From the NCBI GenBank assembly GCA_014904985.1, contig MU128982.1, positions 177,560-241,559 on the forward strand: a stretch of 64,000 nucleotides of DNA. Reading direction: 5' to 3'. Under the pieces are notes generated by a model that worked only from the letters and a program-made list of their open reading frames with translations, had not been told where the DNA came from and did not search any database. The stretch comes from Hydnum rufescens UP504. Its lineage: Eukaryota > Basidiomycota > Agaricomycetes > Cantharellales > Hydnaceae. The translations under genes and the position numbers were made by a program. Shown in pieces: positions 45,141 through 56,764 of the stretch; the first letter of the stretch is position 1; each line of letters opens with the position of its first letter.

Positions 45141-47134
45141 TCAACGAATAGAAAGGATCTCTTCCAGGTCCACCCCCACGATTGGATCTCCCTTCAACAC
45201 TTCACTCAAATCCATCCCCACGTTCAAAATCGCCGTCGTATTATCAATCCACTTAGGCCCCTTTCCACATTCAAACTCCTTGCTAGCAACAATGAGAGTT
45301 CTACCTCGACGGCCGAGCATCGGCAAACCTTAGTGCATGCTTAAAAATCCACACAATTGGGTGAATCAGCGGCAGGAAGGATATACTAGTGGAGGCTGGA
45401 GATAACGTCGATGGGTTCACCGTTTCCCTTAATCGTCATAGAGACTTGGCACGAGCCGCCGGACGAACATAGTACCCTTTTCAGAATGTCCATGAATTTG
45501 TAGGTGCCATATCCCTTCTGGGCTCACAGTGACGTCTGCACATTATAATGTAACGGGTATGGGAAGTGAAAGTTGACCTACATATTTGCCTCCAACTCCC
45601 TTCAGAGCCCCAGTTTGTCTGGGCTAGAAATGAGTTCACAATATCTCATGGCGTATTGTGTCATCCGTGACGTCCCAAGAAGAGACGACAGATGTTTCCT
45701 CCTCCTGATTTACGGTGTGGGTGGTCATAGGGTCCACGACCTGTCGACCGTAGGTCCCAAGTACGTCATAGATCATATCTAAGGAAAACTGTAGAACTGT
45801 GGCATCGGGTCATAGGCTGAGCTAACGTGGGAAGAAAACTCACCAGATGGCTGTTGTGCCGATCAACGGGAATCTGTTCGATCTGCATCACCAACTCGAC
45901 CAGTGATAGAGCTTCTTCTATAATTAGCACGGCGCCGGATGAGATGGCACCGTCAACCAGGAGCTCGCTCGTCGCCGCAAAAGTCACAGTCCCTCGCGCT
46001 TTCAACCGAGCATTTCGAATCAGCATCGATGAAAAACCGAAGAAACGTGTGGCCAGGAATATACACTCAACTGCTAGTTCTTGCCAATTCTATTTCTAGC
46101 CAATTCTGAATCCCCCGTCCATTCAACAACCCGATGTGGAGGATATAGTATGCGCGCTTTGAACGATCGATCGAAGGGTTTGAAGTATGGTCACGATGCC
46201 GTGCCTTCCCGACTCTGTAGCTCCTGTAGCAAAGCCGGACGGTACGGATCAAACCGAAACGGTAATCTATACCCCGCCCCAATCGTATCCAATCTATGAA
46301 GGGAAGCAAGCCACAGGACGAGTTCGATACGATGCCCAAGGGGCGTATCGCTGCCTCCATGGTGCTGACGGTATACATCGGGAGTGCAATCACCTACGAA
46401 ATGATAAAAATCGGAAACTATAAGTGACATCCAATATCAGAGGGATACTCACTTGAAAACGATCCAGAACCAAACTGAACTCATTCGCGGATGCCACCAC
46501 ATCACCACTAGTATTATCAGTTTGATTAGAAAAGACAAGACGCCCCTTTGAAGTGCCTAACAGCGACGGCCTCATTTTCTGTGAAATGACGCGCAGCTCC
46601 CTATATCACATGGCCATGGGCCCCAACGAGTCCCTCAGTGTCCAACGAGTCCCTCAGTGTCCAATGAGCCCCGCACAGTGCTTTTGTGCTCACCTGCTTA
46701 GCCTACGAACCTCATGTTGAAGATCTGCAGGAAACAGATGCGGCTCGAGATAAACCAAGGGCTCCAGGAGTTCTGCAAGCAGTCGAACATTTATCTCGAG
46801 GCGCAGCAGTGTTTTGTTATCAAGCGCGGTAGTCTAAAGATATGGGACAAAGGAATAAACGGAGTAAGTGACAATAATCCGACGCCAAGCCATACCATCA
46901 AACTAACCAGATGGATTTCTTCACGACACTCAAGAAGGCGCCGATCCCATCTCTAGCGCCGCCAACTGGAATCCACCTGAGGGCATTCTCTGCGGCCACT
47001 ATTGCATTCAGAGATATCCCTTTGGAGGGGATTTCGGCAGGCCGATGGTTGTTTGTGTTCTGTCGTTTCCGGAATGTGAAGACCGCACGCAACCGCTCAG
47101 TCCACTTCGCCTTTTGTCGGGTTGTGGTGTCCAT
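45141..47134 (-). CDS. Array unit 4, subtype I, most complete family member
   Basis: Best model of the family. ATG 47134 (MDTTTRQKAKWTERLRAVFT), with a CTATATAG box about 185 bases upstream. Exon 1 ends GARDGIGAFLSVVKEIHL (one G missing near 46,920). Exon 2 (about 46,846-46,703) gives LRLEINVRLLAELLEPLVYL and HLFPADLQHEVRRLSR. Exon 3 gives VISQKMRPS and SANEFSLVLDRFQ. Then MYTVSTMEAAIRPLGIVSNS (46,375), LLVDGAISSGAVLIIEEALS (45,970), IYDVLGTYGRQVVDP, WDVTDDTIRHEI (45,650), FMDILKRVLCSSGGSCQVSM then TIKGNGEPIDVI (45,400) and the end module RTLIVASKEFECGKGPKWID...EEILSIR with stop at 45,141. The first three exons fit an MLKL-NTD-like helical domain; the rest matches no domain I know. Confidence 0.6.
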
Positions 47135-47689
47135 TGTTGTACACGTTGGAAAGGAGGGAGAGCACGGGAAGAGAGGAGGAAAGGGACGGGTCGTTGAGGG
47201 CGACCACTTGAACTTTGGCGCCTCGATTTCATAATTACTCTTTGAAATGGAAAACGGGAATAGGAGCCGAACACGGCGGTGAGTTACCGCCAATTCAATT
47301 TCTGGCACAGCCATGCCCCTATATAGAACGTATTGGGCATCTTCTGGAAGCCTCGCGACCCCGTGAGCCACCTCCAGCAGGACCGCTCGGGAGGACTCTC
47401 GTGCGTTCCTGCAGCTTCTCCCGAGCGTTCCTGCGGCCGCATCATCACCAGTCCAACCTCCAGATACAATCCACTCAATGTCGACTCTTTCTCGGCTCCT
47501 CTTAGACCGAGAAGGTTGGTGGCAGCGATTAAGCGAGTGCCCTAGTACCCTTCACCATGTCAAATCAGTTTCTTTGGGCAATACTCTTCCTTGTTTGCAG
47601 CGCCATATCCACATAAAAACACCATAATTAACACACGGAGGCTGGGGTGACCCTGGTTTTAAGCCACCTATGATCACAATTTGTCTTTC

Positions 47690-49197
47690 CTGGAAACGAG
47701 CTCACATTTCACGACGGGTTGTATCATCTGTGATATCCCAAGAAGACCAAATATGTTGTCCCTCATAGCGGCCTGAGTAGAGTTGGTCTGTGGGGTGGCT
47801 TGCGATGAGTCCACCCAAGGACCTAAGCTCGTCATAAATAGTGAGTAAAGGATGCTGTGCAGTTGTCACATCAGTCGTGAACGGAAGAAACATATCAGAA
47901 AAACACTTACGATATTGCCTGGGGTGACTGGAGCATCCTCGACTCGTATTGCCAGCTCCGCCAGAGAGTGTGCTTGCTCTATGACTAGAACGAGGAAGGA
48001 CCTGAGGCGCCGCGAACCAGAGCCTCGCACGTCGGGGAAAAAACTACGGTCCCTTTTGCTTTTGAGTGTTGGTAATCAGTGTCAATCCAGAACTGAAGAA
48101 AGAAATTGTGACCAAAGATATGCACGCAACTGGAAGTTCCTGATATTTCGATTTCTAGCCAATTCTCGACTACCCCGTTCATTCAACAACCCTACATGAA
48201 GGAATTGCGCAGGCCCATTGACTCATCATAGAAGAAGCGCATATATGTAGTGGCGATACCGTGGCTTTCCACTCTGTATTTTCTAGAGCACAGCCGGACA
48301 GTCTGGACGAGACCAAATCGGTAATCTATATCCGGCGCAGTTCGTATCCAATTTATAAAGGGGAGGAGGCCACACGAAGAGCTTGATACGATGCCTAAGG
48401 GGCGTATCGCTGCCTCCATTGTGCTGATCGTATACATCGGCAATGCAATCAACTACAGTCGAATGGATGGGACAATGGAAACCGTAAAAATGTAACTGAT
48501 ACCCAAGGTGAGATGGAAACTCACACGGAAACGGTCGAGAACCAAACTGAAGTCCTTCGCAAATACAATCGCATCACCACTGGTATCCACATTTTGACCA
48601 GAGAAGCGATGCCTAGTTCTAGCAGATGATATAGTCTGCGTCACGGTCTGAGAAATAGTGCGTAATTCTCTGTATACGATAGATTCCAACGACCTCGTCA
48701 ATCAACAGTCCCGAGAAACCGAGAAATTCCATGCACTAGTTCGACACTTGCCTGCTGAGCCTACGAAGCTGATGTTCAAGATCCGCAGGGAATAGCTGTC
48801 GCTCCATGTAAACTAATGGTTCTAAGAGTTCTATGAAGAGTCGAACATTTCTCTCGAGGCCCCGCAGTGTTTCTTTATTAAGCGCCGCGGTCTAAGATCG
48901 CGGAGACAAGAGTGCAGTGAGTGTGATGAGCGATGATACACGAAAAATGAGCCATATCATGAAACAGACAAGATGGATTCCCTTGATCACATTCAGAAAA
49001 GCGCCGATCCCTGCTCTAGCGCCGCTGACAGGAATCGCATTGACGACTTTCTCTGCAGACACTACTGCAGCCACAGAGATGCCTTGGAGGAGGATTTTGG
49101 TGGGCACATCGCTCTTCGTGTTCTGCAGTTTTCGGGGTGTGAAGAATACAAGAATCCGGGGAATCCATTTTGCCTTTCGTTTAGCTGTGCCATCCAT
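47690..49197 (-). CDS. Array unit 5, subtype II, MLKL-NTD-like family protein
   Basis: ATG 49197 (MDGTAKRKAKWIPRILVFFT). Exon 1 carries GISVAAVVSAEKVVNAIPVS and GIGAFLNVIKGIHLV. Exon 2 (about 48,880-48,760) encodes the ELLEPLVYMERQLFPADLEH helix pair; exon 3 (48,700-48,530) RELRTISQTVTQTISSAR and FAKDFSLVLDRFR. Central module TISTMEAAIRPLGIVSSSSC and INWIRTAPDIDYRFGLVQTV; then CEALVRGAS; the end exon is IYDELRSLGGLIASHPTDQL with WDITDDTTRREM and stop near 47,702. DNA identity with unit 3 is very high in exon 1, indicating a recent duplication. Confidence 0.55.
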
Positions 49198-49480
49198 TTC
49201 TGGTACGCGTTGGGGACGAGCAAGACTGTGGAATTCAGGCTATAAAGGACAACCAACGTTGGGAGGGAGGATTGGTGAAGGCGCGACCAGTCGAACTTCG
49301 GCTACGGCTGGCCACTCTTTACCCAGACATTGAAATGGAATTGCACGAGTGGCAGTCACCGTCAATTCAACTTCCGATTCGCTTCTCCCCGCCATGCCTG
49401 TTGAGTTTCGGTTGCTCCAAGTCCTCGGCATTCACTGCCATTTGAGAGCCCCTGATGACTTACCACATGATACACCTTTT

Positions 49481-50563
49481 TTAGCTTGTACCTCTAGCTA
49501 GATCTCTTCCGCCCCAAGTATGTCGTAAATCGCGTCCAAAAAAAACTGTAGAACTGTGGCATTGGATCAAAGACTGGGCCAACTTTGGAAGAAAACCCAC
49601 CAGATGGCTATTGTGCGGATCAACTGGGCTCTGTTCAATCTGCATCGCCAACTCGACCAATGATAGAGCTTCTTCTATAATTAGCACGGTGCTGTCAAAC
49701 AGGAGCTCGTTCCTCGCAGCAAAAGTTACAGTTCCTCACGCTTTAGACCCGGCATTTGCAAAGGGTAATCTATACCCCGCGCCGATTGTATCCAATCTAT
49801 GAAGGGAAGTACGCCACACGACGAGTTTGATACGATCCCCCAGGGGCGTATTGCTGCTTCAAGTTCCGTCGTGCTGACGATATACATTGGGGAGCAAGTG
49901 ATATCCAATATTAGAGCGATACTCACTTGACAACGATCCAGAACCAAACTCAACTCGTTCGCGGATGCGGCCGCATCCCCACTAGTATCCTCAGTTGTAT
50001 TGGAGAAGAAATGAGGCCTCTGTGCAGTAGATAACACTGATGGCACCATTTCTGTGAAATGGCTCGCAAATCCCTGTATCCGATGGGCCCCGACGAGTCA
50101 CTCAGTGTCGAATGAGCCCCGTACAGTACTTTTATGCCTACCCACTCAACCTATGAAGCTAATGTTGAAGATCGGCAGGGAACAGGTGTCGCTCCAGATA
50201 AACCGAGGGTTCCAGGAGTTCTGCAAGGAGTCGAACATTTATCTCGGGGCGCAGCAGCGTTTCGTTATCAAGTACGGTAGTCTGGACATATTGGACACAG
50301 AGGAAGCGATGCCCCAAGCCATATCGTCGACCTGACCAGATGGATTTCCTTCGTGGCGTTCAAGAACTGGCCGATCCCATCTCTACTGCCCCCGACTGGA
50401 ATCCCCCTGAATGCCTTCTCTGCACACACTATTGCGCTCACGGATATGCCTTTGGAGGGGATTTCGGCAGGGCCATGGTTCTTTCTATCCCGTAGTTTTC
50501 AGAATGTGAAGCCGGACATAACCGCTCAAACCACTTCACCTTTTCTTGGATTGTGGTGTCCAT
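49481..50563 (-). pseudogene. Array unit 6, subtype I, shortened
   Basis: ATG 50563 (MDTTIQEKVKWFERL), then a frame change near 50,515 before the recognisable SAIVCAEKAF and GIGQFL sequence (50,440-50,345). Exon 2 (50,290-50,150) and exon 3 (SANELSLVLDRCQ, 49,960) are present. The central module is abridged (RPWGIVSNSSCGVLPFIDWI) and jumps at about 49,755 to NEL-like and IIEEALSLVELAMQIEQSPV; the end exon (49,540) is incomplete. The VSMTIKGNG and C-terminal modules are absent. Probably a decayed copy. Confidence 0.5.
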
Positions 50564-51039
50564 TGCGTAAATGGGGAGTGCATAGGAGAAGGAAGGACCG
50601 CCAATGATGAGAAAAGGGCACGTTGACGGTGTCCGCTTAACTTTGACCACAATTGCATAATTGTTCTTTGACATGGAAAATGCTTGTACCACCTGCAGAA
50701 TACATCTGGCGCAGCCTTAGTCCACGCCTCTATATATACATAACCTATCTGGGCACTTCGTAGTCTCGGAGGCCTCATTCGTACTCGCGACACCCCCAGC
50801 ACGACTGACTTTTCATACAATCAGGCCTAGGGTCTCGTTCGATGGATGTTCCTGCGGCGGCATCCAGACACAATCCATCCAGTCTCGACGCTTTCTCCGC
50901 TCCTCTTAGGCCTAGAAAGTCGGCGGCAGTAATTGAGCGAATGCCCTCCACCGTGCCAAATCAATCTCCCTGTACAACACTCTCCCTTTTCTACAACATT
51001 AAAATAGATAGGGAGGCTGACGTTGGTTTCATACCCACC

Positions 51040-52549
51040 TATGATCTCAGTTTGTCTTGCCTGGAAACGAGCTCACACTTCACGGCGGATTGTGTCATCT
51101 GCGATATGCCAAGCAGCCCAAACATTGTGGCCCTCATAGTCTGCATAGAGTTGGTCCGTGGGATGGCCTGCGGCAAGTCGACCATAGGACCAAAGCCTAT
51201 CATAAATCCGGAATAAAGGATACTGCATAGTTGCCTCATCAGTCATGGATTGAAGAAACATATAGGGAAAAAATTCACCAGATCGCTTCGAGCGACTTGA
51301 GCATCTTCAATTCGCATTACGAGATCCACCAGGGAGTGTGCTTGTTGTATGACTAGAATGCGGTGGGATTTGGCGGCGCCGCGAACCAGAGCCTCGCATG
51401 TCGGGGCAAAAACTACTGTCCCTTGGTCTTTTGAGTGTTGGTAATCAGTGTCAATCCAAAAGTGATGAAACTATGAGCAAAGATATCCACGCAACTGGAA
51501 GTTCCTATCACTTCGATTTCTAGCCAATTCTCGATACCCCGTCCATTCAACAACCCCACATGAAGGAATTGACACACACCCACAGGATCATCGCAGGAAG
51601 GGGCATATATATGGTGGCGATGCTGTGGTTTGACCACTTTGTATTTTCTGTAGCAAATCCGGACAGTCTGGATGAGACCGAATCGGTAATCTATGTCCCG
51701 CGCAGTTCTTATCCAATTTATAAAGGAGAGGAGACCACATGAAGAGTTGGATACGATGCCTAAGGGGCGCATCGCTGCTTCCATTGTGCTGATCGTATAC
51801 ATCGGCAGTGCAATCAACTACAGTCGGATGGATGGGGGGGGGGGGTGAAAACCGGAAATATGTAACTGATACCCAAGGTGAGACGGAAACTCACACGAAA
51901 ACGATCCAGAAACAGACTGAAGTCCCTTGCAAATATGACTACATTACCACCAGTATTCTCGTTGCGATTGGAACGACGCCTGGCTGCAGCAGATGATATA
52001 GACTGTATCATGGTCTGAGAAATAGTGCGTAATTCTCTGTATACGATGGATTCCAACGACTTCGTCAGTCGACAGTTGCCAAGAAACTCCATGCAGTAGT
52101 TCGACACTCGCCTGCTGAGCCTACGAAGCTGATGTTCAAGATCCGCAGGGAATAGGTGCCGCTCTATATAAGCCAAGGGTTCCAAGAGTTCTACAAGGAG
52201 TCGAACATTTCGCTCGAGGGCCTTCAGTGTTTCTTTCTTAAGCGCCGGAGTCTAAGGGTTCGTCAAAAACAGTGAGTGGTGATGCCCGCACAATATTCAT
52301 GAACCATATCATGAAACTGACAAAATGGATTTCCTTGATGACACTCAGAAAAGCGCCGATCCCTTCTCTCGCGCCACTCAGGGGAATCGCCTCGAGAACT
52401 TTCTCCGCTGACCCTATTGCATTCATAGAGATGCCCTGCGAGGGCGTTTCGGCGAGCACATTGTTCTTCGCCTTTTGGGGTTTCCGGGCCGTGAAGACGA
52501 CAAGAAACTGGTAGATCCATCTCGCCTTTCGTTTAGCTGCGCCCTCCAT
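51040..52549 (-). CDS. Array unit 7, subtype II, MLKL-NTD-like family protein
   Basis: ATG 52549 (MEGAAKRKARWIYQFLVVFT). Exon 1: SMNAIGSAEKVLEAIPLSGA and GIGAFLSVIKEIHFV. Exon 2 and 3 are open together over 52,185-51,895: MEPLAYIERHLFPADLEHQL, RRLSRRVSNYCMEFLGNCRL and FARDFSLFLDRFR, followed by an intron containing a run of eleven C (minus strand). Central module TISTMEAAMRPLGIVSNSSC, INWIRTARDIDYRFGLIQTV and IENWLEIEVIGTSSCVDIF. The last exon contains IYDRLWSYGRLAAGHPTDQL and WHIADDTIRREV ending near 51,058. This is the outermost unit; DNA beyond 53,060 is single copy. Confidence 0.55.
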
Positions 52550-52799
52550 ACCTGGTACGCGTTCGCAACTGGCAAGACTACGGACTTCAAGCTGGAAAGG
52601 ACAACCAACGTTGGCCCGGGGAGGTAGGTTGGTCAAAGCGACCAGTCGAAGTTCGGCTACCGTTCGCCTCAAGGGCTTTCATTCTCCAGTCGCGTCCTGT
52701 GCACGAGCGGCAGCCACCGTCAATTCAAATTTCCGACCCATACCCGGAAGCTGCAAGGTCTTCGCGCCCACTTTCGGCCGTGGTTTTGAGGCATCGATC

Positions 52800-53600
52800 G
52801 TTAATCGTTGCTGTGGCTACGCATGGATTCCGGATACGATCCTGGTCAGTTTCCATCACGCCTCCCCCAATTTGGTATGTAGGTCGGGTTCATTTTGCTG
52901 TTTCTTCAAAGTTTCCTTGATACTTGGGTCGAATATTTGATTCTTCTTTTCGAATAACTTGTGAGACAACGCCACGATCGAAAGAAGAGGCACAAGACGG
53001 CCCCTAGGGGTCGAAAATAGGGAGGGAGTGTATAAAGTTCTTAACGAATACAATGGACATGAATGAATTAGGATGAAGGCCAAGATACGTCCAGTCTTAG
53101 ATAAAGATAAGGAGGGGAAAGGAATTGCGAACGCTCACGGAAAGACCGCTAAAGAGCCCAGAAAGGCGACAGGAATACAACTCAACAGCCTGATGGGTGG
53201 CCGATACATGGAAAGGGTCGGAAGATGAACGGAACCACACGAGACGAGAATTGAAGCATTCCGACTTAGAAATACAGCACCATCGGCGGTAGATGTGGTA
53301 GTCATTGCAACGTACGAAAACTTTGGTGCATCGCTCGGCATTACAGCCTGCTCTGATGCTGTGGGGGCGACTTTCAGGGAGTGTGCTGCAGTCAGTGCAA
53401 ACTAGGTGGGCCGAGGAGCAAATATTGAGCGCATGGTACATGGCCAGGGATATTACAAGCACAATACATGTTACTCGGTAGCCTCATGGGATCCATTTGC
53501 CGATATTATTACAATTGGATCCCTTCCTCGTCTTGATTGTCATTCACAATTGCAGGATGGGAGCTCAGACGCAACCACAGCCCGCCCTGCACAGAATTTA
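52800..53600. other. Array edge and intergenic DNA
   Basis: 52,865-53,045 repeats the spacer at 44,978-45,140. A Cys-containing open frame at 53,462-53,097 (minus, 121 residues, NAERCTKVFVRCNDYHIY) has no known family and no supporting context. No gene is claimed. Confidence 0.4.
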
Positions 53601-53604
53601 AACG

Positions 53605-55804
53605 TCAAAAACATATTGCACCGGACACCAAGAACAGGCTTGCCTCCACATATAGTGTCAACGAAGATTTGACGCGCACTTTCTCCAAGGCCTGTCTTCC
53701 CACCATGCTCTTCCACTCCTCAGGCGGCAATGAATCCTCAGGTTGCGCGTCGGGAGCGAATGAAAAGGCATTGAAGTGTTGCAGTAGCCGGATGAGAAGG
53801 TACGAACATTTATGGTAAGCAAAAGTCTGGCCCAGGCTTCGAAAATTCAACAAAGAAACAGAAAAAGTAGGAAAAATAAAAATATTAGCATGATCTCGAA
53901 GCCCCTGAAACGAGGAGAATTTCACAACTCACCAAGTTCGAGGGCCAGCGTTGAATGGCATAAACCTGATCCCGTGCTCCAGCGATTTATCTTTATCCTC
54001 CATGTCGTCAACAAGCCATCGCTCAGGTCTGAACTCTTCAGCATCTGCTCCCCAGATATCTTTCGTCTTTGCATTAGCAAAAACACGTAGGAAACACTGA
54101 CGCCCTCCTGCATAAACATAGGCCCCAGATTCGACAGTGGGGATGTTAAAATTGTTGGCTCGACTAGGAATAGTAAGTACCGCGTTAACACGAGATCAAG
54201 AATTTCCTCCAAAGACGGACAATATTACCTGCTCTTCGTATATTCATAGGTATTGGCGGGAACAAGCGGAGGGTCTCGTTCAAAACAGCTCGTACTGTCA
54301 CCATGAGTGAGGGGCTGTTACGACAGGATCAAGTGCACTCACGATACTTCATTCGTTTTATCCCGTCCAATGTCGGTGGGCTTTGGGTGCCCACCACTTC
54401 TTCGATTTCATTCTGTAATGTGGTCAGTACCTCGGGATAGAGGGCCAGAGCATACGCGGCGAAAGTGAGGAGGGAGGCAGTCTGGTGCACAAATCAGTTA
54501 ATCTATCGCGTGCAGGCACAAAAAGGAGCAATGGCGCACACTATCCCGGCCCGCAACCAAGAACGATATCAGGGAATCCCTCATGAATGTGGGATCTGAT
54601 GTCGGGTTAAGCATCATGCAACAATCATATGAAATAAGGGAGAGATACCCACCAGGATTCTCTTGTACGAGGTAATCAAGAAATGTGCCCTCGCTCTTAG
54701 CATTGAATAGGCTGTCTTTCCTCTCGATAGCCTTCTGCACGATCGGGAGCACGAATTCATTAATAATGCGAACAGGCTCTTTCGTTCTGTCCCCAGACCA
54801 CAATTCGAACAACCGCCAATTCGAACCTCTGCGAGGAGTTCAGGGACAATCTAAGCGGATGGAACAAAGAGGATGAAAATAGCTCATACCGGGGCCTCAC
54901 TCACATCCGAACCGTTGAACACTAATTTTCTGCAAGGTGTTGTATGCAAGGATAAACGCCGAGTAATCATCAGACGAGGAATTTGACTGTAGACTATTCA
55001 CACAATTTCCGAACAACATCTCGGTTATGGTGTCCATGGTGAACCGCGTGAATAAATCCTGAATATTGATGGCCTCGCCGCGGGAACACGTACTCCCCAG
55101 AATCTGCATAGGACCTTTTCCGTATGTCGCTCGAATAGATCCAAGTGGGAAGTCCGCTCATGGGCAAAGAAAGGGCGAGCGAGGGCACGGTGCTGTGGTC
55201 ATAAGACATCATTGACTGCAACATTTCTTCCCACAGATACATGAAGAGAATTAAAACTCACATATCTCCATGCATCGCCGTCTGTAGTGAAAATGGAGTC
55301 CCCTAGAAAGGCCTCCATCATATCATGAAACTTCTTGCTCTTTTGAAAGCTAGCAAACCGCGTGGTGAATATTTCGTGAATGTTAACAGGATCAGATGTA
55401 ACGATCTGGAAACTTCGTTAAGCTGGATTGGTGTGGGTTCCAGTCCTCATGCGTACTTGATGACCCCAAAGGATTCCCATATCGAACGTTGGGCCATATT
55501 CTTTCTCCCATTGACGCAAGGTATCCCCGCAATATTCCGTACTCTCGAGAGCCACGAGTCTCCATAGTATGTCGATGTTCCCAGGAAGTCTCCCGCGTAC
55601 TTTTGGGATGGTAGAAGCCCCCAGGCGTGCGCGATCACGAGCCAACTCTCGACCGGCATACAAGGAACGCCGCGCCTTAAACAAAAGGACAGTGGCTAGA
55701 CATAGCGCAGCTTGCACCGCCCACGAGAGATCGAGTCTGTTGTACGCGTACAGCAGCGGAAACACTACAATCGCAAGCGAGACGGTGGTTGGGAGTCGTG
55801 ACAT
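53605..55804 (-). CDS. Cytochrome P450 (CYP63-like, clan 52 type)
   Basis: ER-anchored heme monooxygenase; CYP63-type enzymes of mushrooms oxidise alkanes, fatty acids and aromatics. ATG 55804 starts a membrane anchor ([15 protein letters not shown] and [11 protein letters not shown]). Then [86 protein letters not shown] (I-helix), [20 protein letters not shown] (ExxR), FRPERW (PERF) and [15 protein letters not shown], with the heme Cys codon split by the last intron (TG/C). Ends at 53,605. A frame correction is needed near 55,115 between EKVL and [11 protein letters not shown]. All key residues are present. Confidence 0.88.
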
Positions 55805-56764
55805 GTCATGGTCACAGTGACCGGCACCACAGTGTTGTGCGCTTAGGTGATGGGATGAAAGCGGCGAGGTGTTATACTTGCGGGTGACCTAGGAAAGGCA
55901 TGTATTCCACCTGCAGGAGGCCCAAGTGATGGAGAAAATCCGAAAACAATTATTGAGGCTATCCCCTTCGGCGCTTGCAGCGCCCCCAGGTTCAATTGTG
56001 TGGGCCTGCGGTCAGCAGATTCTGCATGGAGGATGTATCACGGTCCAGTTCTCGAGTATATCGTGGATTTCCTTCAACGTAACCTCATCAACTGTTCAAG
56101 GAGGACCGGTTCCAAAACCTTAAGATCTGGACTACTGACTCGAGGTCCCAATAAGGTTATTTATCATGACATGAGGAGGGACGTCAGCTTTCGAGCGGTC
56201 TACGTCCAGGGCTCCGAGGTTGAATTTAAAAGGCGGGTTTTGTTCCCGGAGGCGGATTCTGCATAGGCTTCCATATGAGTAATATAGGCAGAACCATGGA
56301 GCTAAAACTTTACACCTCCATAAGGAAAAGTCCTGTATTTCTGACCTTTCCAGAGAGCCTCTTGCCATACCCTTTCTCTGCAGAAGGCAGAAGGAATTTA
56401 CAGGCTCGATCACGATCGGTATGGAATGTCTGGTGTACGACAGCCTATGACAAGACCCACATCCATGTAGCGCTGTCTTCGAAATACCTGAAGAAACGGG
56501 GCCGGAATTTAGTCCACCTCATGGGGAGTCCTCAATAATACTGTAGGCATTCCCAGCCGGGCCAATGCTGAGAGCATTTGTGTGTCTTTGTACCGTGATT
56601 GGGCACAAGGCAGCGAGTGGAATTTTTGCTACCGGTGGTGTTTTCGATGCGACCAGCTGCAGAACTAGGCAGATGAAAAAGGTGGGACATCCTAAAGCGA
56701 TGACACCGTGACCCGTGAGCGTAACGTGGGTCACGCGACGGAATCAATTTGCATTCACCACTTG
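55805..56764. promoter_or_regulatory. Divergent intergenic region P450 / PTC7
   Basis: About 960 bases serving both start sites. A GGTGACCTAGGAAAGG block lies near 55,883 and an imperfect palindrome GTGACCCGTGAGCGTAACGTGGGTCACG at 56,708-56,736, 30 bases before the PTC7 start. Short frames on both strands show no domain. Confidence 0.45.

Noticed and set aside
41031..46423. Plus-strand frames (41,031-41,255; 45,827-46,099; 46,187-46,423) repeated in the array
   Set aside because: They are antisense shadows of the minus-strand exons, and only the minus frames keep splice sites and amino-acid conservation.
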